This document shows, in pieces, positions 1-7,000 of a stretch of 8,942 nucleotides of DNA; position 1 is the first letter of the stretch; each line of letters starts with the position of its first letter. The stretch comes from Firmicutes bacterium UBA993 (GTDB lineage Bacteria > Bacillota > Dethiobacteria > DTU022), in assembly GCA_002292015.1 (NCBI GenBank), contig DBBD01000086.1, positions 1-8,942 of the forward strand, in the 5' to 3' direction. The notes beneath the pieces are model-generated. The model had not been told where the DNA came from. It ran no database searches and saw only the letters and a list, made by a program, of their open reading frames with translations. A program made the translations under genes and the position numbers.

Positions 1-195
1 AGATAATCGGCCCTGCAGGCCTAAGAACCTTTCGGTTTACCATAGTGTAAAGTTCTTGTAGGGATACGGCAGGTAAAGATTTTTATAAGGCGGAAAGAGG
101 AACCTCAGGTGTTCGCCCAGCTTACCAGCAGCGGGATAATATTTGTGTTATTATAGAAATTAGAAACCAGTTTAACAAGCAGGAGGTCTATTTTT
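1..195 (+). other. Leader region upstream of the selenoprotein gene, with possible RNA stems
   Basis: No convincing gene is seen here. Several complementary segments could fold in a + strand transcript. AAGAAC (23-28) can pair with GTTCTT (52-57), enclosing TTTAC (36-40) with GTAAA (47-51). GGTAA (72-76) can pair with TTACC (122-126), enclosing GGCG (89-92) with CGCC (114-117), which in turn encloses GAGG (97-100) with CCTC (103-106). I do not recognise a known riboswitch, and no U-rich terminator follows the stems. AT-rich GATAAT (135-140) and TATTAT (149-154) could be -10 boxes, but neither has a good -35 box at normal spacing. An upstream gene could also end inside the first 60 bases; its frame cannot be chosen. 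Confidence 0.25.
181..186 (+). promoter_or_regulatory. Ribosome binding site fixing a TTG start
   Basis: AGGAGG is a perfect Shine-Dalgarno core with nine bases between it and the TTG at 196-198. No ATG or GTG lies at a suitable distance in that frame, so this site supports a TTG start for the thioredoxin-CcdA protein. Confidence 0.8.
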
Positions 196-1377
196 TTGTC
201 AGGAAAATACAAAATAATTGTCTTATCTATAGTGGTGCTGGCAATTCTGGCGGTCGTCTTTATTCCGCGGCCGGAGCGTTTTGCCGGCGAACAATCGACA
301 GCTCCCGGGGAAGTTACTTTTTCGGCAGAGCCTAATAAAGACCCTTACCAGGATTACTTGGCTGCGCGGCGCGATCAAAAACCGATTCTTCTAGAATTTT
401 ATGCCCGTTGGTGAAGCGCTTGTATAATGATGGAGCCCGTGGTCACGGCCCTGAAAGAGCAGTACGCCGGGGAGGTCGCTATTATTGTTGCCGATCTCGA
501 TAACCCGCAAACCCAGATGTTTTTCAATGAATTTGAAGTTTTATATATTCCGGCCTATTTTTTCATCAAGCCGGACGGAACTGTATTGCTGGAGGAAGCA
601 GGAGTATTTTCTTTTAAAGATATGGCGGCGCGCATCGAACGGATCAAAGGGCAGGAGCAAGAGATCACTGAAAGCGAGTTAACAGGGCTCGACCGGTTCT
701 TTTCGGAAACTCTGCCCGATGTTGTCGATAAGAGAAGCACCTTAACCTTTTTCCTTATTTTTCTCGGAGGCTTGATCACCAGCATCAGCCCCTGTATCTT
801 ATCGATGGTGCCTCTGCTTGTCGGCTATATCGGCGGCTACAGCGAAGGAACGAAAGCAAAGGGGTTTACGCTTTCTTTTTCCTTTGTTACCGGTATGTCG
901 CTCACCTTTGCCACCATGGGATTTGTTGCCGCTTATTTTGGCCGGGTGTTCGGTCAGGTAGGAGCGGTTTGGTACTATATTCTTGCCGCGGTGGCCCTGG
1001 TAATGGGTCTGCAGCTTTTGGGCGTGCTTACCTTTAACCTGCCCGGCTTAAAGAGGATTCCGCTGCAAAAGGCCGGTGTGGGAGGCTCTCTGTTCATGGG
1101 CCTGCTCTTCGGCTTGGTGGCTTCTCCTTGCGCCACCCCGGTTTTGGCGGTAATTATCACTTACGCCGCCTTGCAGGCGGTGCCGCTCTACGGCAGCATA
1201 CTGCTTTTCGTTTATGGCTTGGGACATGGAATTCCGCTCCTGGTGGCAGGAACCTTCACCGGGATGGCGAAGAATTTACCTAAGATTAGCCGGTACACCC
1301 AATATCTCAGCTATATCAGCGGTCTCATTTTAGTGCTTGCCGGTCTTTACTTGTTGTTCTGGGTTGGTCGGCTGTAA
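196..1377 (+). CDS. Probable selenoprotein: membrane-anchored thioredoxin-like domain fused to CcdA-like membrane domain (in-frame TGA 412-414 read as selenocysteine)
   Basis: Likely moves reducing equivalents across the membrane to extracytoplasmic thiols, as CcdA/DsbD-type proteins do. With TGA read through, the product is 393 residues. Residues 5-24 are a hydrophobic signal anchor. Residues about 35-160 are a thioredoxin-like domain: FYARW, then U73-S-A-C76, a cis-Pro candidate at P119 (YIPAYFF), and KPDG after it. Residues about 180-393 are a polytopic CcdA domain with Cys in two SPC motifs (C200, C312), the usual redox pair. The TGA sits where WCxxC has its first Cys. The frame stays open for 320 further codons, and the ATG at 427 has no ribosome binding site, so a separate downstream gene is unlikely. 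A SECIS-like hairpin follows at 432-451. The start is TTG behind AGGAGG. It ends 30 bases before the oxidoreductase genes and is probably co-transcribed with them. The alternative is a nonsense mutation or base-call error (TGT or TGC to TGA). Confidence 0.85.
432..451 (+). promoter_or_regulatory. Bacterial SECIS-like hairpin
   Basis: CCGT (437-440) pairs with ACGG (445-448) around the loop GGTC (441-444). The lower part can extend by G435-C449, G433-C450 and G432-C451, with C436 and A434 bulged. The loop begins 26 bases after the TGA, and both of its first two bases are G. Bacterial SECIS elements are known to lie directly 3' of the UGA, with the apical loop roughly 16-37 bases away and a G in its first two positions; SelB binds it. 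The GGUC core matches, from memory, the loop of E. coli fdhF. The hairpin lies inside coding sequence, as expected in bacteria. Confidence 0.7.
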
Positions 1378-1407
1378 GCGCTGTTCGCAGAGGAGTGATT
1401 AAAGCTT

Positions 1408-3108
1408 ATGGAAGTTAATATCTTGGTGGGCGGAGCAGCCGGTCAGGGCATGGATACGGTGATGAACCTGCTGGGCAAGGCACTGGTCAGGGAAGGATAC
1501 GGCATAATCTATACCAAGGACTACATGTCCCGGGTGCGGGGCGGTCATAACTTTTCACGGCTGCGCATTGCAGCGGGAACCCCCTGGACAACAGTTGAGG
1601 CTGTGGATATCCTAGTGGCTCTGAACGAAGAGACATATATAATCCACAGGGACAACCTGCTGCCGACGGGGCGGGTGATTTATGACCCGGGGTTGTTCCA
1701 GCTTCCTGATCATGAAACCCGGGCTGTCCCGGTTGCGCTGGAAATGCTGGCCAAAGAGGCCGGAAGGGCGATTATGGCTAATACTGTGGCTGTAGGCGCC
1801 CTTCTGGTTTTAATTGGCCTGCCGCCCGCAGCTGTGGAAAAGCTGCTTCTCGAAGTTTTCATGGGTAAAGAGAAGGTCGCTGAACAAAATATCGAGGCTC
1901 TCCGTAAGGGTTATCAGGCGGCTGCCGAATATTGCAGCGCTTGCTTTGTTTTACCCCCAAAAGAGAAGCTGGGTAAAAGGTTGTTTATTGAAGGAAACCA
2001 GGTTCTGGGGATGGCGGCCCTTGCTTCGGGCTGCCGCTTTCTGTCAGCATACCCGATGACCCCTTCCACCGCCATCCTTGGTTACCTGGCGGCAAAGAAT
2101 AAAAGTCACCTGGTAGTAGTAGAACAAGCTGAAGATGAAATTGCAGCGATCAACATGGCCCTGGGCGCTTCCTATGCCGGGGTGAGAGCCTTAACGGTAA
2201 CCTCGGGAGGCGGTTTTTCCCTGATGGTCGAAGGCCTTTCATTGGCCGGGATGACAGAAACTCCGCTGGTGGTGATTGTAGCGATGCGCCCCGGACCGGC
2301 AACCGGTTTGCCAACCCGCAGCGAACAGGGCGATTTAAATTTTGTGCTGCATGCCGGCCACGGCGAATTCCCACGGGCCGTGCTTAGCGCCACATCACAT
2401 GAGGATGCGTTCTACCGCTTAAATAAAGCTTTTGAGCTGGCCGATCGCTTTCAGATCCCGGTTATCTTCCTTTCAGATCAAAATTTTGCCGATACCCACC
2501 GCTCGGTTGAACCGTATGATTTCAGCCGCCTCAGCTATAATCGCCACCTTGCCAACGAAGAGGATTTGCAAAAACCCTACCAGCGTTACCTGTTGACGGA
2601 AGATGGAGTTTCGCCACGCATCATCCCCGGGGCGGTGGAAGGTGAAGTGGTACTGGCGGACAGCGACGAACATGATGAAAAAGGTAATATTACCGAGGAT
2701 GCGGCGATCAGGATCAAGATGGTTGATAAGCGGATGAAAAAGATGACTGCTTTGGCCGAGGAGATGGACGAGCCCGATCTTTACGGAGATCCGCACCCGG
2801 AAAAGCTGCTTGTCGGATGGGGTTCTAACTACGGTGTTTTGCGTGAGGCGGTAGATGACCTGGCTGCCCTGGGCATCAGGGCAGCGCTGCTGCATTTTAC
2901 TGATCTCTGGCCGCTGCCGCAAAAAAGGTTGCTGGAATTGGCTGGAAGGGTAAAGCAGCTTTATTGTGTCGAAAATAATGCTACCGGACAACTATCTGCG
3001 CTAATTCGCAGGGAAACGGGCCTGATGATCGACCGGTTGATTTTAAAGTACAACGGCAGACCATTTTTACCCCACGAAATTGTCAGGGAGGTGGAGAAAA
3101 ATGCGTAG
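1408..3108 (+). CDS. 2-oxoacid:ferredoxin oxidoreductase, fused gamma-alpha subunit
   Basis: Part of a thiamine-diphosphate enzyme that oxidatively decarboxylates a 2-oxoacid to acyl-CoA and reduces ferredoxin. The 566 residues match the usual fused gamma-alpha length. Residues 1-180 are the gamma domain: GGAAGQG at 8-14 and the SRVRGGHN block at 41-48. Residues about 192-385 are the alpha pyrimidine-binding region: YPMTPST at 215-221, the VEQAEDE block at 238-244, and RPGPATGLPTRSEQGDL at 294-310. Residues about 465-566 are the alpha C-terminal domain, beginning LVGWGSNYG. AGGAG (1391-1395) lies 12 bases before the ATG. The stop overlaps the beta subunit start by 8 bases, which indicates translational coupling. 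The substrate (2-oxoglutarate, branched-chain or aryl 2-oxoacid) cannot be decided; the arrangement is commonest in KorA-type proteins. No separate ferredoxin-like delta subunit gene is present. Confidence 0.93.
   Translation: MEVNILVGGAAGQGMDTVMNLLGKALVREGYGIIYTKDYMSRVRGGHNFSRLRIAAGTPWTTVEAVDILVALNEETYIIHRDNLLPTGRVIYDPGLFQLPDHETRAVPVALEMLAKEAGRAIMANTVAVGALLVLIGLPPAAVEKLLLEVFMGKEKVAEQNIEALRKGYQAAAEYCSACFVLPPKEKLGKRLFIEGNQVLGMAALASGCRFLSAYPMTPSTAILGYLAAKNKSHLVVVEQAEDEIAAINMALGASYAGVRALTVTSGGGFSLMVEGLSLAGMTETPLVVIVAMRPGPATGLPTRSEQGDLNFVLHAGHGEFPRAVLSATSHEDAFYRLNKAFELADRFQIPVIFLSDQNFADTHRSVEPYDFSRLSYNRHLANEEDLQKPYQRYLLTEDGVSPRIIPGAVEGEVVLADSDEHDEKGNITEDAAIRIKMVDKRMKKMTALAEEMDEPDLYGDPHPEKLLVGWGSNYGVLREAVDDLAALGIRAALLHFTDLWPLPQKRLLELAGRVKQLYCVENNATGQLSALIRRETGLMIDRLILKYNGRPFLPHEIVREVEKNA
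3086..3096 (+). promoter_or_regulatory. Ribosome binding site fixing the beta subunit start
   Basis: A purine-rich GGGAGGTGGAG element ends four bases before the ATG at 3101, inside the last codons of the alpha subunit. It favours ATG 3101 over the in-frame TTG at 3080, which lies upstream of this element. Confidence 0.7.
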
Positions 3109-3949
3109 CGGTAAAGACTACCTTGTCGGAGATACTGCCTGGTGCCCGGGCTGTGGCAATTTTGCCATTCGTGAGGCCCTTGCCGGGGCTTTAGCCGAAC
3201 TGGAGCTTGAACCGCACCGGGTCTTGATCTGCTCCGGCATTGGTCAGGCGGCGAAGATCCCGCATTACATTAAATCCAACGGGTTTAACGGATTGCATGG
3301 CCGGGCTCTGCCGCCGGCCTTGGGAGCGAAGATTGCCAACAAAGATCTGACCGTTATAGTGGAGTCAGGAGATGGCGACAGCTATGGGGAGGGTGGAAAT
3401 CATTTCATACATAATATTCGCCGCAACCCAAATCTAGCCCACTTGATTCATAATAACCAGGTTTACGGCCTGACCAAGGGGCAGGCCAGTCCTACCAGCG
3501 ATCCGGGGATGGTAACCGGAGTGCAGACCGGTGGGGTGGCCGTCCCGGCCTTAAATCCGCTGGCCCTGGCCCTGGTGCTTGGTGCCGGTTTTGTGGCACG
3601 CTGTTTTAGCGGTGAGAAGGAGCAACTGAAAGATATAATCAAGGCGGCCATCGAGTTCCCCGGTTATGCCTTAGTCGATATTCTGCAGCCCTGTGTCTCC
3701 TTCAACAAGGTCAACACCTTTGGCTGGTATAAGAAACGGGTCTATTTTCCCGCAATTACCGACCGGGAAGATTGGAACGGGGCGCTGCTGCTGGCCCGGG
3801 AGTGGGGGGAGAGGATTCCCTTAGGTATTTTTTACTTAAACCCCCGGCCGATCTTTGAGGCATCGCTAAGCGCAGTAGAGGGAGAGCCCCTAGCTTTCAG
3901 GGACTTTAATCCTGATGATTTGGCCGTGTTGCAGGATGAATTCCGGTAA
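3101..3949 (+). CDS. 2-oxoacid:ferredoxin oxidoreductase, beta subunit (TPP and 4Fe-4S binding)
   Basis: Catalytic partner of the preceding gene. It binds the diphosphate of thiamine diphosphate through Mg2+ and carries a 4Fe-4S cluster that passes electrons to ferredoxin. The 282-residue length is normal for this family. The four expected cluster cysteines are present: C15 and C18 in WCPGCG, C44 in ICSGIGQ, and C198 in LQPCVSFN. The Mg/TPP motif GDGD is at 90-93, followed by GGNHFIHNIRRN at 98-109 and the loop GLTKGQASPTS. I chose the ATG at 3101, so the start lies 8 bases inside the alpha gene; the longer in-frame TTG start would add seven residues not expected in the family. The enzyme is cytoplasmic and oxygen-sensitive by family. 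It is the last + strand gene, ending 120 bases before the convergent aminotransferase gene. Confidence 0.93.
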   Translation: MRSGKDYLVGDTAWCPGCGNFAIREALAGALAELELEPHRVLICSGIGQAAKIPHYIKSNGFNGLHGRALPPALGAKIANKDLTVIVESGDGDSYGEGGNHFIHNIRRNPNLAHLIHNNQVYGLTKGQASPTSDPGMVTGVQTGGVAVPALNPLALALVLGAGFVARCFSGEKEQLKDIIKAAIEFPGYALVDILQPCVSFNKVNTFGWYKKRVYFPAITDREDWNGALLLAREWGERIPLGIFYLNPRPIFEASLSAVEGEPLAFRDFNPDDLAVLQDEFR

Positions 3950-4069
3950 GGCATGGTAAACAGCAGTTTTTGCCGGTTCAAGCAGTATGAGCTGCCGGTA
4001 GCTCAAGGTCGGGCTGTAGTTGAGCATCTGGCCCTTCTTGCGAGACGAATCAGGAATAGCGAAACACTA

Positions 4070-5302
4070 TCAGTTTTGTACCGCGGCAAAGATGCAATCC
4101 AACAGTTCAGTTGTTTGTTCCGCCGTAATATCGATCGGAGGGGTAAAGCGGATTACCCTGGGGTTAAGTGTAGTCGGCAGGGCGATAACCCCTTTTGCGG
4201 CGAGGCCTGCTGCAAATTGCTCTGCCGCGGCAGCGTCGGTTAACTCAAGCCCAAGCATTAAACCCTCGCCCCTGACAGCGGAGAAGCGGTTTGGATCAGC
4301 GGCGGCAAGCTGTTGCAGACCCTTAGCCATTTCGGCGCCGCGCATCCTGGCATTTTCCCACAGCCGGTTCTTACGGATGATTTCGATGGTGGCGATGGCC
4401 ACCAGGCAGCCCAAATCGGCGCCGCCAAAGGTTGAAAGGTGGATCAGCGTATGAGTGAGCATAAAGCGATTGAGGCGGGAGTTAAAGATCGTGGCCGAGA
4501 TTGGATAATAGGTGCCGCCCATGCCTTTGGAAACTGTTAATATGTCAGGTTGGACTCCGTGGCGCAGACACTCGAACAGCAGGCCGGTGCGCCCGAATGC
4601 GCATTGCCCCTCATCGACGATCAGGGCTGCGCCGTGGCGGCTGCAGGCAACGCGGATCGCCTGGAGCAGGTTGGAGGGTAAGGGCACTACTCCGGCATCA
4701 CTCTGGATCGGCTCGACTAGAACGGCGGCGGTGCTGCTGGTGACGGTTTCTTCTACGGCATCAACAGCCGGCGCTATACGCCTGATGCCTGGAATCAGGG
4801 GGCCAAAGTGTTTCTCCTGGCGCTGATCACCTGATGCTGACAGCGCAAAACCGGTTTGCCCGTGGGAGCCTCCTTCAAAGCAGACAATCTCTTTTCTGCC
4901 GGAAGCTCCGCGCGCCAGCTTCAGGGCAAAATCGTTTGCCTCGCCCCGTCCCACACCGAAAACGGTGTGCTTGAGATTGCCCGGGGTTACTTCTGAAAGT
5001 AGTTTGGCCAGGGCAGCTTTCTGGGCGGACATCAGGATAAAGTTGCCGAGGTCGTACTGTTTCAGGGCTTTACGAAAGGCAGCTTGCACCTCATGCCTGT
5101 AATTGCCGAGTACCTGCTGACCGCCTGAGCAGTAACAGTCAAAATACCGCCGGCCTCCGGTATCGGTTACTTTAACCCCTTCCCTGCCGGCTAAAGCGAT
5201 GTTCAGTCCATACGCTTCTAGCTTTGCCGGCTTGGCCTTGCTGATGGTTTTGTAGTAAACGTCAAAAGGTTCTTGTTCCAATTCTTTGAAATTATGCATC
5301 AT
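4070..5302 (-). CDS. Class III PLP-dependent aminotransferase homologue, divergent second copy
   Basis: Fold-type I aminotransferase of the acetylornithine/GABA/taurine group, paralogous to its upstream neighbour. The 410 residues are full length. The Schiff-base Lys is K259 in VSKGMGG; the pyridine-binding Asp is D230 and Gln Q233 in DEGQCAFGRTG; the carboxylate-binding Arg candidate is R385 in VIRFTPP; STFGG is at 290-294. Several usually fixed positions differ. The phosphate-binding loop reads GVGRGEA (116-122), the ring-stacking aromatic before HG is Ser (S146), and the conserved ExxQGEGG reads EPIQSDAG. It may therefore have changed specificity or act as a partner of the upstream copy. 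GGAGG (5307-5311) lies 4 bases from the first ATG and 7 from the second, so the true start is probably the second ATG at 5299. It lies 16 bases after the upstream stop, in one operon. Confidence 0.88.
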   Translation of the reverse strand: MMHNFKELEQEPFDVYYKTISKAKPAKLEAYGLNIALAGREGVKVTDTGGRRYFDCYCSGGQQVLGNYRHEVQAAFRKALKQYDLGNFILMSAQKAALAKLLSEVTPGNLKHTVFGVGRGEANDFALKLARGASGRKEIVCFEGGSHGQTGFALSASGDQRQEKHFGPLIPGIRRIAPAVDAVEETVTSSTAAVLVEPIQSDAGVVPLPSNLLQAIRVACSRHGAALIVDEGQCAFGRTGLLFECLRHGVQPDILTVSKGMGGTYYPISATIFNSRLNRFMLTHTLIHLSTFGGADLGCLVAIATIEIIRKNRLWENARMRGAEMAKGLQQLAAADPNRFSAVRGEGLMLGLELTDAAAAEQFAAGLAAKGVIALPTTLNPRVIRFTPPIDITAEQTTELLDCIFAAVQN

Positions 5303-5306
5303 GGTT

Positions 5307-5311
5307 CCTCC
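5307..5311 (-). promoter_or_regulatory. Ribosome binding site of the second aminotransferase
   Basis: On the - strand GGAGG precedes two adjacent ATG codons. The spacing (4 versus 7 bases) favours initiation at the second ATG, 5299-5297. The site lies in the 16-base gap between the two aminotransferase genes. Confidence 0.65.
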
Positions 5312-5318
5312 GGAAAGC

Positions 5319-6728
5319 TCAAATGGCCTGGCTGACCCCTTTGTTCGGGATTATTTTAGCGATTGTTTTAGCAACAAGAATTAGAAAGACCTGCATCTCC
5401 TGAACGCTTAAGATTTTACCGATCAGCGGCAGTTTAACCGCTCCGGCGATGATCCGGGACGAGCGCCTCACCGAGGCCAGCGAACGATCAACGGCAGCCA
5501 GGAGTTTGTCAGCTTCTTCACGGGTAATCACAATAGGCGGCATGAATCGCATCACCTTTGGATTGTTGGCGCTGAAGATGGCCAAAACGCCATTTGTGCC
5601 CAGGTAGTAAGACATCAGCGGTCCCATCATATCGTGTTTATACTCCAGGCCGATCATCAGTCCCTTACGCCGGACTTCTTTGACCAATCCTTTATGTTTG
5701 ACGGCGAGGTTCAACAGGCCTTCTCCGATATAATCGCCCACTGTGGCTGCGTGTTTGGGGATATCATTTTCAAGCAGAAAATCGATCGTTTCACAGGCGA
5801 CGATACAGCCCAAGTCTGATCCACCGGAAGTTGATTCAATCAGATCAGGATTTTCTTCCATGAAGGCGCGGATCTGCCCGGAATAAATTACAGCAGAGAT
5901 CGGGTAGAGAGCGCCGCCCAAGGATTTCGCCAAAACGATAAGATCGGGGTAAACACTGTAGTGTTCACAGCAAAACATTTTTCCGGTGCGTCCGAAACCG
6001 GTTTGCACTTCATCAAAAATCAACATTATTCCTTTATCGTCGCACAGGCGGCGTAACCCTTCAATGAAACCCTGCTCAGCCACAAATATGCCGCCTTCAC
6101 CCTGCACCAGCTCCAGGATGATCGCCGCTGTATCTTCATTTGCCGCCGCTGCAATCGCGTCTAGGTCATTAACTGGAAATTCGTGGCTGAAGCCGGGCAT
6201 CAGTGGTTCGAAGGGGTCACGGTACACCGCTTTACCGATAGCTGAAAGGGCAAACCCGGTGTGGCCGTGGTATGCTTTGACCAGAGAAATGACTTTTTTC
6301 CGGCCTGTAACGCCGCGAGCCAACTTTATAGCCGAATCGATAGCTTCACCGCCGCCGCCGCAAAACAGCACGTTCTTCAGGCCGGGTGGGGAAATGGCTG
6401 CCAGTTTTTCAGCCAGCGCCGCTTTTGGGGCTGATGGGAAGAGATGTTCTCCCATGTCCCACTGATCGAGGGCCTTTTCCAGTGCCCCGACGATGCGGGG
6501 GTTCCTTCTGCCGACATTAAAACTGCCGGCCGAGCAGAAGCAATCGATGTAACTTTTTCCGGTGCCCAGGTCCCAGACATTAACGCCCTGTCGCCGATCT
6601 TCGAGCAGGTCCAGGCCGACCGTTTTCAGAAAAACTGATTGGGTATAATTGACATATTCCTGAAAGCTCTTAATGCCTTCTTTCTTTTGCCTCTTTACGT
6701 TTTCGGTTTTCTGCATTTTCATGCCCAT
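5319..6728 (-). CDS. Class III PLP-dependent aminotransferase, canonical copy with C-terminal extension
   Basis: Transfers an amino group, probably from an omega-amino acid or amine, to a 2-oxoacid, giving an aldehyde or semialdehyde. The key residues are intact: phosphate loop GGGGEAID (124-131), YHGHTGFALSAIG starting at Y153, ELVQGEGG (206-213), D239 and Q242 in DEVQTGFGRTG, Schiff-base lysine K268 in LAKSLGG, and the Arg candidate R394 in VMRFMPP. At 469 residues it is longer than its neighbour. About 50 extra C-terminal residues include a hydrophobic stretch at 433-460 (LPLIGKIL to AKTIAKII) that could contact a membrane or a partner. Three closely spaced start candidates exist (codons 1, 3 and 5), and only a weak A/G-rich ribosome site precedes them. 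The first ATG overlaps the end of the serpin-relic reading frame. The substrate is not readable from the sequence. Confidence 0.92.
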   Translation of the reverse strand: MGMKMQKTENVKRQKKEGIKSFQEYVNYTQSVFLKTVGLDLLEDRRQGVNVWDLGTGKSYIDCFCSAGSFNVGRRNPRIVGALEKALDQWDMGEHLFPSAPKAALAEKLAAISPPGLKNVLFCGGGGEAIDSAIKLARGVTGRKKVISLVKAYHGHTGFALSAIGKAVYRDPFEPLMPGFSHEFPVNDLDAIAAAANEDTAAIILELVQGEGGIFVAEQGFIEGLRRLCDDKGIMLIFDEVQTGFGRTGKMFCCEHYSVYPDLIVLAKSLGGALYPISAVIYSGQIRAFMEENPDLIESTSGGSDLGCIVACETIDFLLENDIPKHAATVGDYIGEGLLNLAVKHKGLVKEVRRKGLMIGLEYKHDMMGPLMSYYLGTNGVLAIFSANNPKVMRFMPPIVITREEADKLLAAVDRSLASVRRSSRIIAGAVKLPLIGKILSVQEMQVFLILVAKTIAKIIPNKGVSQAI

Positions 6729-7000
6729 ACTTTTTCTTTTAAAATGGGAAAATCATGGCAAGCATTTTTTGTCGCGATGAATTCTTCCCAATAAACCTCT
6801 TCGACAGATCCTGCCTGATGCCCAATGCAAGAATTTTCTCTCACGCTTTTCCCTCTTTCTAATACACTCGCCATCACTTCGGTGCCTTCTTCGTTAACCT
6901 CAATAAAAGATTTATGTTTAACAGCGCTCATATAAAGGCAGGGTGGTACCGGTCTCATTTTGCTGAAATCGGCAATGGTTTGATCAAAAGCCGGCCCCAT
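6719..7000 (-). pseudogene. Serpin (serine protease inhibitor) fragment, decayed
   Basis: The open frame encodes 93 residues. Its first 45 (6866-7000) match the segment just before the serpin reactive loop: AFDQTIADFSKM, LYMSAVKHKSF, then IEVNEEGTE, the hinge that inserts into the central sheet of inhibitory serpins. A whole serpin has about 370-400 residues. Here the first ~300 are absent, with an in-frame TGA two codons before the ATG and the dehydrogenase gene beyond. The reactive loop and C-terminal strands are also missing: residues 46-93 do not resemble a serpin in this frame, and I found no continuation in the other two. No ribosome binding site precedes the ATG. It looks like a relic left by rearrangement. 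The identity of residues 46-93 is unknown. Confidence 0.7.

Noticed and set aside
89..117. Fluoride-riboswitch-like GGCG...GTGTTCGCC
   Set aside because: Only a short part resembles the class; the conserved GATGG block and downstream pseudoknot pairing are absent.
427..1377. Independent 316-residue CcdA gene starting at ATG 427
   Set aside because: No ribosome binding site precedes it, it would start in the middle of the thioredoxin active-site motif, and the frame is continuous with 196-411.
2473..2991. 172-codon open frame on the - strand
   Set aside because: It is antisense to the fused gamma-alpha oxidoreductase subunit, whose frame is clearly coding.
3080..3949. Beta subunit starting at TTG 3080
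   Set aside because: The strong purine-rich ribosome site ends just before ATG 3101, and family proteins begin near MRSGKDYL, so the longer start is unlikely.
3988..4005. Hairpin TGAGCT/AGCTCA between the convergent gene groups
   Set aside because: The six-pair stem has no T-run on either side, so it does not qualify as a terminator.
4055..4071. Hairpin overlapping the stop of the second aminotransferase
   Set aside because: On the - strand it needs two G-U pairs and lacks a U-run; on the + strand it has two mismatches before a short TTTT. Too weak to call as a terminator.
6940..6953. T-box-like motif AGGGTGGTACCGG on the + strand
   Set aside because: It resembles the conserved T-box sequence at about 12 of 14 positions, but the terminator hairpin is about 120 bases away, no + strand gene follows, and the other strand codes for the serpin-like segment. 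Chance match.
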